Positions 24,780 through 33,609 are shown, counted from the stretch's first letter. The stretch: DNA of 64,000 nucleotides from an uncultured Eubacteriales bacterium (GCA_900549475.1 UROF01000001.1:62001-126000), one strand, 5' to 3'. Numbers and translations are program-made. Notes: generated by a model not told the origin, from the letters alone.

Positions 24780-25581
24780 AAAATTAAGATTGGATGTACT
24801 CCTGGTACAAAAAGGGCTTCAGGAAAGCCGGCAGAAGGCCCAGGCCACCATCATGAGCGGTCAGGTTTTTGTGGATGGCCAGCGGGTGGACAAGCCCGGT
24901 GCTCCGGTGGCGGAAGACGCTGAGATTGAAGTAAAGGGCGTACTGCGCTATGTGAGCCGCGGCGGGCTGAAACTGGAGAAAGCCATGGCACTGTGGCCGG
25001 TCCATCTGGAGGACGCGGTGTGCATGGATATTGGCGCATCCACCGGCGGCTTTACGGACTGTATGCTGCAAAACGGCGCAGCCAAAGTGTATGCGGTGGA
25101 TGTTGGCTATGGCCAGCTGGCCTGGAAACTGCGCAGCGATCCCAGAGTCGTATGTCTGGAGCGAACGAATGCGCGGTATCTGTCCCACGAACAAATTCCG
25201 GAGGAACCTGATTTTTCGTCGGTGGATGTCAGTTTTATTTCCCTGAAGCTGATCCTGCCGGCAATTGCCGGCGTTCTTCGGGATGGTGGCCAGGTGGTCT
25301 GCCTGATCAAGCCGCAATTTGAAGCGGGAAAAGAAAAGGTGGGCAAGAAAGGCGTGGTACGGGACCCCGCCGTCCATCGGGAGGTGCTGGAACACTTCCT
25401 TGAACATGCAAAGGAAAATAACTTTACAGTAATTGATATAACCTATTCTCCCATTCGCGGACCTGAGGGAAATATTGAATATCTGGGCTTTTTGCAGAAA
25501 AACTCCGGACAGGCGGGGACGATTGATATCCCTGCGCTGGTGGAGGAGTCCCATCGCACTTTAAAGGAGGGGACGGCATGA
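24772..25581 (+). CDS. TlyA/YqxC-family rRNA methyltransferase (S4 + FtsJ domains)
   Basis: A 269-residue protein with an N-terminal S4 RNA-binding domain (residues 4-63: RLDVLLVQKGLQESRQKAQ) and an FtsJ/RrmJ-like AdoMet methyltransferase domain with motif I VCMDIGASTGGFTDCMLQ (about 83-100) and PDFSSVDVSFISLK. TlyA proteins methylate 2'-OH of 16S/23S rRNA cytidines; older names call them hemolysins. ATG 24772 lies in the dxs stop region and the stop overlaps nadK by four bases, so the five genes oapA-dxs-tlyA-nadK-argR are tightly coupled. Confidence 0.92.
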   Translation: MGKKLRLDVLLVQKGLQESRQKAQATIMSGQVFVDGQRVDKPGAPVAEDAEIEVKGVLRYVSRGGLKLEKAMALWPVHLEDAVCMDIGASTGGFTDCMLQNGAAKVYAVDVGYGQLAWKLRSDPRVVCLERTNARYLSHEQIPEEPDFSSVDVSFISLKLILPAIAGVLRDGGQVVCLIKPQFEAGKEKVGKKGVVRDPAVHREVLEHFLEHAKENNFTVIDITYSPIRGPEGNIEYLGFLQKNSGQAGTIDIPALVEESHRTLKEGTA

Positions 25582-26453
25582 AGCGAGTGGTCTTATGCCC
25601 CAACCCCTATCGGGATAAAGGGCTTGCCGCGGCTAAGGAAGCAGACGGGATCCTGCGCCAGATGGGGCTGGAAACGGTGTTTTGCCTGCCCTTCAAACCT
25701 GAGGGCGGCGAGCAGCAGTATGGCGTGGTCTGCCGGCCTCTCCAGCAGGAGCTGCGGGGAAGCGACCTGATCATTGCTTTTGGAGGAGATGGCACGATCC
25801 TCCATCTGGCCCGTACGGCGGCCATGCGGGGTGTCCCCGTCCTGGGGGTGAACCTGGGCAGCCTGGGCTTTATGTCCGATCTGGAGCTAAGTGAGCTCCA
25901 CTTGCTCCGGAATCTGGCCAAAGGCCGGTTCCGGCGGGAAAAGCGGATGATGCTGGATGTGACAGTCCTTCGGGAGGGAAGAACTGTGTATGCCAGCAGC
26001 GCTTTGAACGATGCGGTGGTCTCCAAGGGGGCTATGGCTCGTGTGATCCGGCTGCAAGTGATGGCTGGAGACGATCAGCTGGGTGTGTTCGGCGGTGATG
26101 GCGTGGTCGTTGCTACGCCCACCGGGTCTACCGGATATTCCCTTTCCGCAGGCGGCCCCATCGTAGAGCCGACTGCTCAGAACTTTGTTATCAGCCCTAT
26201 CTGTGCTCACACAGTGTTTTCCAGCTCCTTCGTCCTTTCTGCTGCCGGGACAGTGACGGTTTCCCCGGCAGACCAGGGGCGAAAACAGGTTTATCTCTCC
26301 GTTGATGGCGGACGTGCCTTTGCCCTTAAATCCGGCGATAAGGTACGTGTCTGCCGCTCACGGTATGAGACCGAACTACTTCGTTTGACAGACAAAAGCT
26401 TGTACGAGATATTACGAACAAAAATGGCAGGAGGAATCGGAAATGAAAAATGA
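25578..26453 (+). CDS. nadK: NAD kinase
   Basis: A 291-residue ATP-dependent NAD kinase producing NADP. It has the diacylglycerol-kinase-like motif IIAFGGDGTILHLAR (about residues 63-77), NLGSLGFMSDLE (about 94-105) and the second family motif ATPTGSTGYSLSAGGPIVE (about 178-196). Length and order match PpnK/NadK. ATG 25578 overlaps the tlyA stop (ATGA) and GGAGGGGACGGC lies just upstream. Confidence 0.95.
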   Translation: MKRVVLCPNPYRDKGLAAAKEADGILRQMGLETVFCLPFKPEGGEQQYGVVCRPLQQELRGSDLIIAFGGDGTILHLARTAAMRGVPVLGVNLGSLGFMSDLELSELHLLRNLAKGRFRREKRMMLDVTVLREGRTVYASSALNDAVVSKGAMARVIRLQVMAGDDQLGVFGGDGVVVATPTGSTGYSLSAGGPIVEPTAQNFVISPICAHTVFSSSFVLSAAGTVTVSPADQGRKQVYLSVDGGRAFALKSGDKVRVCRSRYETELLRLTDKSLYEILRTKMAGGIGNEK

Positions 26454-26895
26454 CCGACAGTCCAAAATTTTAGAGATTATAGAGCGGGAGCCTATTGATA
26501 CCCAGGAGCAGCTCCAGCAGCGACTCCAGGAGCAGGGCATCACCTGCACTCAGGCCACGATTTCCCGGGATATCAAACAGCTCCATTTGATTAAAGAGCC
26601 CATGGGGCAGGGGAAGTACCGCTATGCGGTATCTGTCCAGCGTAACCGGCTCAACGTTGCCGACAAGCTGCGGACAATCTTCCGGGAGAGTATCGTCAGC
26701 GTAGACTATGCCCAGAATATCGTTGTCATCAAGACGATGGCTGGCCTGGCAAATGCCGCTGCTGCCGCTTTGGACAGCATGAGCATCCCCTATATGGTCG
26801 GCAGTCTGGCAGGCGACGATACCGCTATGCTGGTGATGCGGGATACGGATTCTGCCCGCAGTTTTTGTGATGAGATCCATGAGATGCTGAAATAA
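26443..26895 (+). CDS. argR: Arginine repressor
   Basis: A 150-residue ArgR/AhrC regulator. The winged-helix DNA-binding part (1-70) has LQEQGITCTQATISRDIKQL; the C-terminal hexamerisation and L-Arg-binding domain ends AGDDTAMLVMRD (about 125-136, with the acidic pair that binds Arg). It would repress arginine biosynthesis genes; none is in the window. ATG 26443 overlaps the nadK end and follows CAGGAGGAATC. Its place between nadK and recN is conserved in Firmicutes. Confidence 0.95.
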   Translation: MKNDRQSKILEIIEREPIDTQEQLQQRLQEQGITCTQATISRDIKQLHLIKEPMGQGKYRYAVSVQRNRLNVADKLRTIFRESIVSVDYAQNIVVIKTMAGLANAAAAALDSMSIPYMVGSLAGDDTAMLVMRDTDSARSFCDEIHEMLK

Positions 26896-27001
26896 GGGAC
26901 GTGGGACAGGCACTTGCCTAACTTCCGCAGTCCTGATGCAGCATTTTTCTGTAAAGCAATATAGCTTTATGGCCATTGGCTAACAGGGAAGAGGTGTCAA
27001 T

Positions 27002-28690
27002 ATGCTTCATCTTCTGCACATTGAAAATATTGCAGTCATTGAGGAGGCTGATATTTCCTTCAGCCCCGGCTTCAATGCTCTCACTGGTGAGACTGGTGCG
27101 GGAAAGAGCATCGTGATCGACGCCATGGGCGCCGTCCTGGGCCAACGTACCAGCCGGGATCTCATTCGTACCGGCGCAGCTAAGGCATTTGTCAGCGCGG
27201 TATTTACCGATGTACCAGTCCTTCCTATGCTGGCGGATCTCTCTTTAGCCCCGGAGGAAGGAGAGCTTCTTCTCCAACGGGAGATCTATGCCGACGGGAA
27301 GAACGCCTGTCGGGTGAATGGAAAGCCGGTGACCGTGGCTCAGCTGCGGCAGATCGGAAGTCAGCTTCTCAATATCCACGGGCAGCACGATGGGCAGCAG
27401 CTCCTGGATGAGGAGCAGCACGGGGCCTATCTGGACAGCTTTGGCCGGGTGGAGGGTTATCTGGCAACCTATAGCGCCTGTTTTTCCACCATGGAGGAAA
27501 CCCGAAAAAAGATCCGCTCTCTGCAGATGGATGAGGCAGAGAAAGCGCGGCGTGTAGACAGTCTCCAATTCCAGATCAACGAATTGGAGCGGGCAGATCT
27601 CAAGCCAGGGGAGGAAGAAGCCCTTCTCCAGCGGCGCACGCTGCTGCGAAACAGTGAGAAATTCATGTCTGCTGTCCAAGGGGCCCTCTGGAGCTTGAAT
27701 GGCGGAGATGAGGGCGGCGGAGCGGTTCCTCTGCTGCGAGAAGCAGAGGATGCGCTTGCCTCTGCCAGAGGGCTGGATGAACAGTTCTCCCAACTCTATC
27801 AGCGCTTGGAGGCACTGTACTCCGAGGCATATGATGTGGCGGAAACCCTGCGGGATCTGGAGTCGTCCTTTGACTTCAGCCCCCAGGAGCTGGACGCCCT
27901 GGAGAGCCGGGCCGATCAGCTTTACCGCCTGAAGAAAAAGTACGGTGCCACCGTGGAGGACATGCTGGAATACCTGGAGCAGTGCCGCAGCGAGCTGGAC
28001 CGGATCACCTTTGCTGCCGACACAGTGGAGCGTCTCCAGCGGGAGCTGCAGACGGAATTTGCCCAGGTAATGAAGGCTGCACAACTTCTCTCGGGTGCCC
28101 GGAAAGCGGCAGCCAAAGATCTGGAGCTGCGAGTCCAGGAAGAGCTGCGGCAGTTGGATATGCCGAAGGCCCGTTTTTCTATCTGCTTTACGGAAAAGGA
28201 ACCGGCAGCAGATGGTATTGATGAAGTTCGTTTCCTCATGTCCGCCAACGTGGGGGAGGAGCTCAAACCGATTCAGAAAGTGGCCTCCGGCGGCGAATTG
28301 GCACGGATCATGCTGGCACTGAAGAATGTGCTGGCAGAAAATGAGGCCATCGGCACGCTGGTGTTCGATGAAGTGGATACCGGTGTCAGCGGCCGGGCCG
28401 CCCAAAAGGTGGCGGAAAAGTTGGCACAGGTCAGCTTGGTCAAGCAGGTGCTTTGTGTTACCCACCTTCCGCAGCTGGCAGCGATGGCAGACGTCCATTT
28501 TTCTGTAGAAAAAGGGGAGCGGGACGGACGAACCTACACCAGTGTAGCGCAGCTGGATCGTGAGCAGCGATGCCGTGAGTTGGCACGTCTTACAGGCGGT
28601 GCCCGCATTACAGATGCTATGTTGGCAGGGGCGGAAGAGCTGATCTCCGCAGCGGAACAATATAAGTCACACCTGAAAGCAGAGCACTGA
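27002..28690 (+). CDS. recN: DNA repair protein RecN
   Basis: A 562-residue SMC-like ATPase that acts early in double-strand-break repair. Head half 1 has Walker A FNALTGETGAGKSIVIDAMG (about residues 24-43). A long coiled-coil-rich middle follows (about 160-370). Head half 2 has the signature KVASGGELARIMLALK (about 426-441) and Walker B TLVFDEVDTGVSGRA. Length is normal. ATG 27002 follows GAAGAGGTGTCAAT. In the Bacillus order spoIVB and spo0A come next; here they do not. Confidence 0.95.
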   Translation: MLHLLHIENIAVIEEADISFSPGFNALTGETGAGKSIVIDAMGAVLGQRTSRDLIRTGAAKAFVSAVFTDVPVLPMLADLSLAPEEGELLLQREIYADGKNACRVNGKPVTVAQLRQIGSQLLNIHGQHDGQQLLDEEQHGAYLDSFGRVEGYLATYSACFSTMEETRKKIRSLQMDEAEKARRVDSLQFQINELERADLKPGEEEALLQRRTLLRNSEKFMSAVQGALWSLNGGDEGGGAVPLLREAEDALASARGLDEQFSQLYQRLEALYSEAYDVAETLRDLESSFDFSPQELDALESRADQLYRLKKKYGATVEDMLEYLEQCRSELDRITFAADTVERLQRELQTEFAQVMKAAQLLSGARKAAAKDLELRVQEELRQLDMPKARFSICFTEKEPAADGIDEVRFLMSANVGEELKPIQKVASGGELARIMLALKNVLAENEAIGTLVFDEVDTGVSGRAAQKVAEKLAQVSLVKQVLCVTHLPQLAAMADVHFSVEKGERDGRTYTSVAQLDREQRCRELARLTGGARITDAMLAGAEELISAAEQYKSHLKAEH

Positions 28691-28780
28691 TTTGCCGGAT
28701 ATGGAGCGATTCCCTGTAAAGTAATTTCACTTTATATCTTCTTGTTTTACGGCACTATTCTACTTTTCGTTTGAATACTC

Positions 28781-28803
28781 AGCCGCTCCATAGTGGAGCG
28801 GCT
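28781..28803. terminator. Hairpin between recN and the M28-like gene
   Basis: AGCCGCTCCA (28781-28790) pairs with TGGAGCGGCT (28794-28803), a perfect 10-bp stem, followed by TTATCCC. No long T-run. The ribosome site of the next gene (GGAGG at 28811-28815) is directly behind it. Confidence 0.55.
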
Positions 28804-28820
28804 TTATCCCGGAGGCTGAT

Positions 28821-29774
28821 ATGGAAGACCTTGCAAAACTAAAGGAATATCTCCTTATGATCCACCCCATCCGAAAAAGCGGAGGACAGAAAGAGGAGTT
28901 TAGAAAGTGGCTGGCTGGGGAACTGCGCCGTTCCGGCTGGCGTTCCCACGAAGAGCATTACGGCAAACTGAATGGCAGCGTCAATGTCATTGCGGGAGAC
29001 CCGGAGAAAGCCACGGTATTCCTCTGCGCCCACTATGATACTGCCTCCCGGATGCTGGTCCCCAATTTTGTATCACCTACTAACGCACCTGCTCATGTGA
29101 TCTATCACTTTGCGTCAGCGCTTCTGATGATGGTCCTGGCCATTCTGGTTTCCTTCGCCATCAGCTATCCTCTGAATCAGCCATCTCTGATGCTGCCGCT
29201 GTTTGTAATCCTTGCCCTTGGACTCTTGTGGGTGTCTGTTTATGGGCCGGCTAACCAAAGCAACGCCAACGGCAACACCTCTGGTGTTCTGGCCCTGCTG
29301 GCCATTGCCAAGGCACTTCCTCATAATAAAAGGGTATGCATTGTTTTTCTGGACAACAATGAGCGCAATCTGCTGGGAGCATCTGCTTTCCGTAAAAAGC
29401 ACCCCAATGCGGCAGCCAGTGCCCTGTTTTTCAATTTCGACTGTGTGGGCGACGGCGAAAACCTGCTGCTCATGCCCTCCAAGTACAGCCGCTGGGATGA
29501 GGAACTGCTGACAGCACTGGGAAAGGCCTTTCCTGACGGTGAGCATGTCCATCCCAAGGTACTGACCCAAGGGCTGATTTATTATCCTTCAGACCACAAG
29601 AAGTTTAAGTTCCATGTAGCGGTGTGTGCCTGCCGTCATCTGGCGGGTCTGGGGTACTATATCCCTCGGCTGCGGACCAAGCGGGATACGGTTTTATCCC
29701 TGGATAACATCAACTGTATCGCGGAAGGGATGACCCGCTTTATCCCACAATATTTAGACGAGAAAGCGGAATGA
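28821..29774 (+). CDS. M28-like metallopeptidase with two membrane segments inside the catalytic domain
   Basis: A 317-residue protein. An M28 peptidase skeleton is visible: CAHYDTA (first His-x-Asp, about residue 69-75), NNERNLLGASAF (general-base Glu), FFNFDCVGDGEN (metal Asp) and YPSDHKKF (last His). Between the first two motifs are two hydrophobic helices (about 93-117 and 121-143). The place where M28 enzymes have the metal-bridging Asp (DDNASG type) reads NANGNTSG, so that ligand is missing. It may be a divergent or inactive peptidase. ATG 28821 follows CGGAGGCTGAT. It is a single-gene unit between a hairpin and the T-box. Confidence 0.72.
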   Translation: MEDLAKLKEYLLMIHPIRKSGGQKEEFRKWLAGELRRSGWRSHEEHYGKLNGSVNVIAGDPEKATVFLCAHYDTASRMLVPNFVSPTNAPAHVIYHFASALLMMVLAILVSFAISYPLNQPSLMLPLFVILALGLLWVSVYGPANQSNANGNTSGVLALLAIAKALPHNKRVCIVFLDNNERNLLGASAFRKKHPNAAASALFFNFDCVGDGENLLLMPSKYSRWDEELLTALGKAFPDGEHVHPKVLTQGLIYYPSDHKKFKFHVAVCACRHLAGLGYYIPRLRTKRDTVLSLDNINCIAEGMTRFIPQYLDEKAE

Positions 29775-29859
29775 TCGCTGAAATAAGGCAGAATTTTTCC
29801 TTCTGTCAGGCAGCGCCCGCCTATTGACAAAAGGCTTTTTTCCCGATATAATGCCTCCT

Positions 29860-30130
29860 GACGCGATGATGGGAACCAGTAGCGCCGTTAACCCTGCCAA
29901 GAGAGCCCCTGGCCGGTGAGAAGGGGAGAGGGAGCGGTGTGAATACATCCCGGAGCAGCGGACCGAACCGCCGGGTATTTTTCCGGACACAAGTAGGCTT
30001 CGCCGGGCGCGCCCGATACAGCGCGGGAGTCACGAAGGAACTCCATGAGGCCGCACCCCGTGAGGAGGCGGCGAACCAGAGGTGGTACCGCGAGATTTCG
30101 CCCTCTGTCCATTTCGGACAGGGGGCTTTT
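29860..30130 (+). promoter_or_regulatory. T-box riboswitch, tyrosine specifier
   Basis: Stem I is recognised from CCAGTAG (29874-29880), GAGAG (29901-29905) and the apical GGCCGGTGAG. The specifier loop reads GAA-TAC-A at 29941-29947; TAC (29944-29946) is a tyrosine codon. The T-box core AACCAGAGGTGGTACCGCG is at 30074-30092; the bulge TGGT predicts a discriminator base A, as in tRNA-Tyr. The terminator is GCCCTCTGTCC (30100-30110) with GGACAGGGGGC (30116-30126) and TTTTCTT. Uncharged tRNA-Tyr would turn on the transporter gene and, by read-through, tyrS. Confidence 0.88.
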
Positions 30131-30133
30131 CTT

Positions 30134-31000
30134 ATGGGCAGTGAAAAAAGGACGGCTGAGGAACGCCGGGGCGTATGGTTCGTTTTTCTGGCAGCGGTGC
30201 TCTACAGCATTGGCGGCCTGTGCATTAAAGTGATCCCATGGAATGGCATGAGCATCAACAGCGCCCGGAACATTGTATCGGTTCTGGTGGTGGGCGGATA
30301 TCTGTTGCTTACCCACCACAAGCTCCGCTGGAACCGTTGGATCGCATTGGGTGCTATCAGCGTGTGCGGGACCAACGTGCTGTTTTCATTGGCCAATAAG
30401 CTGACTACAGCCGCGAATACCATCGTACTCCAGTTTACCGCTCCCATCTTTGTTATTTTGCTGGCAGCAATATTCTGGCGGAAAAAACCGGGTAAACTGG
30501 ACCTGTCTGCCTGCGCCCTGGTACTGATCGGCGTGGTGTGCTTTTTTGTAGACAGTTTGGAGATGGGCGGCATGCTGGGCAATGTCCTGGCCCTGCTGTC
30601 CGGACTGAGCTACGCAGGCGTATTTCTGCTCAACGATCTCCCGGACAGTGATCCTATCTCCTCGGTCTTCTGGGGAGACGTGCTGAGCGTGATCCTGGGC
30701 TTTCCGTTTCTGCTCCAGGAGACCGAATTTACCCCTCTTGCTATCACCAGCGTGGTGATTCTGGGTGTCTTCCAGGTGGGACTTGCCTACATCCTTATGT
30801 GTATCGGTCTTAAAACCACCCCGGCAGTGACAGCCTCTCTGATCTCCGGCATCGAACCTGTGCTTAACCCCTTGCTGGTGGCTGTATTTTATGGAGAGCC
30901 GGTGGGCAGCCTGGCATTAGTGGGCGCAGTGATCGTTATTGTGTCTGTGGTGGGTTACAATGTCCTGCGCAGCCGGCATACACCAGCAGCCCAGCCCTGA
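30134..31000 (+). CDS. EamA-family transporter under tyrosine T-box control
   Basis: A 288-residue, about ten-helix EamA/DMT transporter. The N-terminal half has [20 protein letters not shown] and the [20 protein letters not shown] region; the second repeat ends [20 protein letters not shown], typical of the family. Start ATG 30134 is used; longer readings run through the T-box RNA. The likely ribosome site AGGGGG (30121-30125) is in the 3' arm of the T-box terminator, so translation is also masked in the off state. The tyrosine specifier and the following tyrS suggest it moves tyrosine or an aromatic precursor; this is inference. Confidence 0.88.
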   Translation: MGSEKRTAEERRGVWFVFLAAVLYSIGGLCIKVIPWNGMSINSARNIVSVLVVGGYLLLTHHKLRWNRWIALGAISVCGTNVLFSLANKLTTAANTIVLQFTAPIFVILLAAIFWRKKPGKLDLSACALVLIGVVCFFVDSLEMGGMLGNVLALLSGLSYAGVFLLNDLPDSDPISSVFWGDVLSVILGFPFLLQETEFTPLAITSVVILGVFQVGLAYILMCIGLKTTPAVTASLISGIEPVLNPLLVAVFYGEPVGSLALVGAVIVIVSVVGYNVLRSRHTPAAQP

Positions 31001-31055
31001 TAATCCAAACCTTTGCGTGATAAACAATCTGAAATATAAAGTAAGGAGAAATACC

Positions 31056-32282
31056 ATGAAACTGTACGATGAACTGGTAGCCCGTGGCCTTATCGCCCAG
31101 GTCACCAACGAGGAAGAGATCCGCACCATGATCGATAACGGAAAAGCCACTTTCTACATCGGCTTTGACCCCACAGCGGACAGCCTTCATGTAGGCCACT
31201 TTATGGCCCTGTGCCTGATGAAGCGGCTGCAGATGGCCGGCAATAAGCCTATCGCCCTGATTGGCGGCGGCACCGGCATGGTGGGTGACCCCTCCGGCCG
31301 CACCGATATGCGCACCATGATGACCAAGGAGACCATTGCTCACAACTGTGCCTGCTTCAAAAAGCAGATGGAGCGGTTCATTGAGTTTGGTGAGGGCAAG
31401 GCCCAGATGGTGAACAACGCCGACTGGCTGATGAACCTCAACTATATTGAACTTCTGCGGGAGGTAGGCGCCTGCTTCAGCGTGAACAACATGCTGCGGG
31501 CGGAGTGCTACAAGCAACGCATGGAGAAGGGCCTGAGCTTCCTGGAGTTCAACTACATGATCATGCAGTCTTACGACTTTTACTACCTCTTCCAGCACTA
31601 CGGCTGTAATATGCAGTTCGGCGGCAATGACCAGTGGAGCAACATGCTGGGCGGCACTGAGCTGATCCGCCGGAAGCTGGGTAAGGATGCCCACGCCATG
31701 ACCATCACCCTGCTGCTCAACAGCGAGGGCAAGAAGATGGGCAAGACGGCCTCCGGTGCGGTGTGGCTGGATCCCAACAAGACTTCTCCCTACGATTTCT
31801 ACCAGTACTGGCGGAACGTGGAGGATGCTGACGTCCTCAAGTGCATCCGTATGCTCACCTTCCTGCCTCTGGAGCAGATCGATGAGATGGACACCTGGAC
31901 CGGCAGCCAGCTGAACAAGGCCAAAGAGATCCTGGCCTTTGAGCTGACCAAGCTGGTCCACGGCGAGGAGGAGGCCCAGAAGGCTCAGGATGCCGCCAAG
32001 GCCCTCTTTGCTGGCGGCGGCGACAAGTCCAGCATGCCTACCACTACCCTGACGGCAGAGCAGTTTGAGAATGGCCAGATTGGCGTTATCAGCCTGTTGG
32101 TAGCCTGCGGACTGGCTCCTTCCCGGGGCGAGGCCCGGCGTCTGATTCAGCAGGGTGGTGTAGCTGTCAACGACGAAAAGGTGACGGATATCGATACTCA
32201 GTGGCCTCAGGAGGCCTTTGAGGGCGAAGGCGTTATTATCAAGAAGGGCAAGAAGGTGTTCCATCGGGCCCTGCTGGGATAA
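31056..32282 (+). CDS. tyrS: Tyrosyl-tRNA synthetase
   Basis: A 408-residue class I aminoacyl-tRNA synthetase. The HIGH-like motif is HVGHF within [20 protein letters not shown] (about residues 37-56), tyrosine-binding QSYDFYYLF and GGNDQWSN follow, and the KMSKS-like loop is KMGKTASG (about 228-235). The C-terminal S4 RNA-binding domain is at about 340-405. ATG 31056 follows GTAAGGAGAAATACC. It lies 55 bases after the transporter and is expected to be induced by tyrosine starvation through the shared T-box leader. Confidence 0.96.
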   Translation: MKLYDELVARGLIAQVTNEEEIRTMIDNGKATFYIGFDPTADSLHVGHFMALCLMKRLQMAGNKPIALIGGGTGMVGDPSGRTDMRTMMTKETIAHNCACFKKQMERFIEFGEGKAQMVNNADWLMNLNYIELLREVGACFSVNNMLRAECYKQRMEKGLSFLEFNYMIMQSYDFYYLFQHYGCNMQFGGNDQWSNMLGGTELIRRKLGKDAHAMTITLLLNSEGKKMGKTASGAVWLDPNKTSPYDFYQYWRNVEDADVLKCIRMLTFLPLEQIDEMDTWTGSQLNKAKEILAFELTKLVHGEEEAQKAQDAAKALFAGGGDKSSMPTTTLTAEQFENGQIGVISLLVACGLAPSRGEARRLIQQGGVAVNDEKVTDIDTQWPQEAFEGEGVIIKKGKKVFHRALLG

Positions 32283-32307
32283 TCCCGTTGAGGATAAGAT
32301 TAAAAAG

Positions 32308-32344
32308 AAAGCCAGGCGCGTATCTGGGATGCGCGCCTGGCTTT
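32308..32344. terminator. Bidirectional terminator between tyrS and the sdpI-like gene
   Basis: AAAGCCAGGCGCG (32308-32320) pairs perfectly with 32332-32344. On the minus strand it is followed by TTTCTTTTTA, so it is stronger as the end of the minus-strand SdpI-like gene. Confidence 0.82.
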
Positions 32345-32368
32345 GTGTATTCATGGTAACAGATATGG

Positions 32369-32968
32369 TTAGGCTCTTCCACGGAATTTCCGGACATAGA
32401 ATAGAAGAGACAATCCACTGGGTATTCCGATCCATAGAAGAAATATAATGACGGACAGCGCTTTGAAGTCAGGAACAGCGGGTATTCCTGCCAAGTACAC
32501 AAGGGCAAGAGGGAGGGAGATGTAACCCAAAATTCTGTGAGCCACGATCCAGGTCTCCTCATCTGTCACCGTCCAGGGGAGCCGCAAACCGGTATGCCGG
32601 GTAAACGGCAGCTTAGGGGCCAGATTTCCCAAGATCAGCATGATAGCCAGGATCAGCGCGGCCGCAAAATATTTGTCCGCCGTTTCGTTCCTGCCTACGA
32701 TCCCAGCCTCTGCCAGCAGGGCCGCACCGATGCACAGCAGGAGAAGAAAAACATCGAATAAAGTGACAAAACGGAGAGTTTTTAGCTTGGGACTGTCTTC
32801 TGATACGTTACTGAGTTCATCCAAGTGCCGGTATAGGACCCATTCTGCCGCCAAAAAGCAGCCTCCGGTGAGCAGAAGCGCCGCTACCCCATTTTGCAGC
32901 ACCATAGCGACAATCAATCCGGTAAAGGAGAGAAATAGGATCATTCCCCGTCTTTTATTGACACTCAT
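32369..32968 (-). CDS. SdpI-family membrane protein (immunity-protein-like)
   Basis: A 199-residue protein with about six hydrophobic segments. The C-terminal half carries the SdpI/YhfL pattern GNLAPKLPF followed by GLRLPWTVTDEETWIVAHR, the most conserved part of the family. In Bacillus, SdpI protects the cell from the SdpC toxin and also signals by sequestering its regulator SdpR. No sdpABC toxin genes are in the window. The start overlaps the 3' end of the upstream ArsR-type gene by 14 bases, the same regulator-immunity pairing as Bacillus sdpRI. Confidence 0.85.
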   Translation of the reverse strand: MSVNKRRGMILFLSFTGLIVAMVLQNGVAALLLTGGCFLAAEWVLYRHLDELSNVSEDSPKLKTLRFVTLFDVFLLLLCIGAALLAEAGIVGRNETADKYFAAALILAIMLILGNLAPKLPFTRHTGLRLPWTVTDEETWIVAHRILGYISLPLALVYLAGIPAVPDFKALSVIIFLLWIGIPSGLSLLFYVRKFRGRA

Positions 32969-33242
32969 AGGGTTTCTCCTCTCCCCGGGTCAGCAGATCG
33001 GTCAGCTGGATATACATTTCCTGGACCACAGACAGATTCAGCGAATAGATGATTTGATTTCCTCTGCGCTCCGCCGTAATGATCTCTGCTTGCTTGAGTA
33101 CATCCAAGTGCCGGGAAACAGAGGGCTGCGAGATGGAAAACTTCTCTGCTATCTCACCAGCGCTGAGGCTCTGCCATTTCAGCAGCCGAATGATCTCTCT
33201 GCGGTAAGGGCTGGCAAGCGCCTGAAAAAAATCTTCTTTCAT
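32955..33242 (-). CDS. ArsR-family autorepressor (SdpR-like)
   Basis: A 95-residue winged-helix regulator: ALASPYRREIIRLLKWQ, then recognition helix region GEIAEKFSISQPSVSRHLDVL (positions about 28-48) and a wing GNQIIYSLN. It lacks the Cys metal sites of ArsR sensors; this and the following SdpI gene make an SdpR-type role likely. ATG 33242 follows AGAGAGGAGTGAC. The promoter upstream contains repeated TAGCTA motifs, probably its own operator. Confidence 0.88.
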   Translation of the reverse strand: MKEDFFQALASPYRREIIRLLKWQSLSAGEIAEKFSISQPSVSRHLDVLKQAEIITAERRGNQIIYSLNLSVVQEMYIQLTDLLTRGEEKPYECQ

Positions 33243-33268
33243 CGTTATGTCACTCCTCTCTTGTTTTG

Positions 33269-33311
33269 ATTATAGCTAATATTCTAAATATAGTCAATAG
33301 CTATATAGCTA
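33269..33311 (-). promoter_or_regulatory. Promoter and predicted operator of the sdpR/sdpI-like pair
   Basis: Minus-strand TTGACT (33297-33292) and TATAAT (33274-33269) are 17 bases apart. The hexamer TAGCTA occurs three times: 33273-33278 at the -10, 33298-33303 and 33306-33311, the last two forming the perfect palindrome TAGCTATATAGCTA beside the -35. That layout suits autorepression by the ArsR-type protein. Confidence 0.72.
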
Positions 33312-33334
33312 AAATCAAAAATAGAAATGAAAAA

Positions 33335-33364
33335 GCAGGGCGCACAGCAGTGCTATGCGCCCTG
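33335..33364 (-). terminator. Terminator of the 73-residue gene
   Basis: CAGGGCGCA (33336-33344) pairs with TGCGCCCTG (33356-33364); on the minus strand GCTTTTTC follows. Confidence 0.8.
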
Positions 33365-33387
33365 TAACAGTATCTGCTTGTACTGGA

Positions 33388-33609
33388 TCAGATCTCGCTG
33401 AACGTATAGCGATGGCGCTGGGCTGCCTCACAGACTACCTCAATGATGATAGCGCCGTCCTTTTCAGAAACAGACAGCTCCGCAGATTTGTCATTTTTAT
33501 AAAGTTCCCGGACATACTCCTCGGGATTCTCCACCTCTTGTTCGGTGATCTCGCAGGTATCCGGCGCGCAGGGATTGTAGACTTCTTTCACAATCTCATA
33601 TTTTTTCAT
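33388..33609 (-). CDS. Small acidic cytosolic protein, unknown
   Basis: A 73-residue acidic protein (MKKYEIVKEVYNPC start, many Glu) with three Cys, two of them close together (NPCAPDTCEI, residues 13-22). No membrane segment and no family I recognise. It is credible: AGGAGG lies seven bases before the ATG at 33609, and a terminator follows the stop. Single-gene unit. Confidence 0.72.
   Translation of the reverse strand: MKKYEIVKEVYNPCAPDTCEITEQEVENPEEYVRELYKNDKSAELSVSEKDGAIIIEVVCEAAQRHRYTFSEI

Noticed and set aside
27245..28660. 471-codon open frame opposite recN
   Set aside because: Shadow of recN; composition is not protein-like and there is no start signal.
30936..32435. 499-codon open frame opposite tyrS
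   Set aside because: Shadow of tyrS; it also runs through the terminator.
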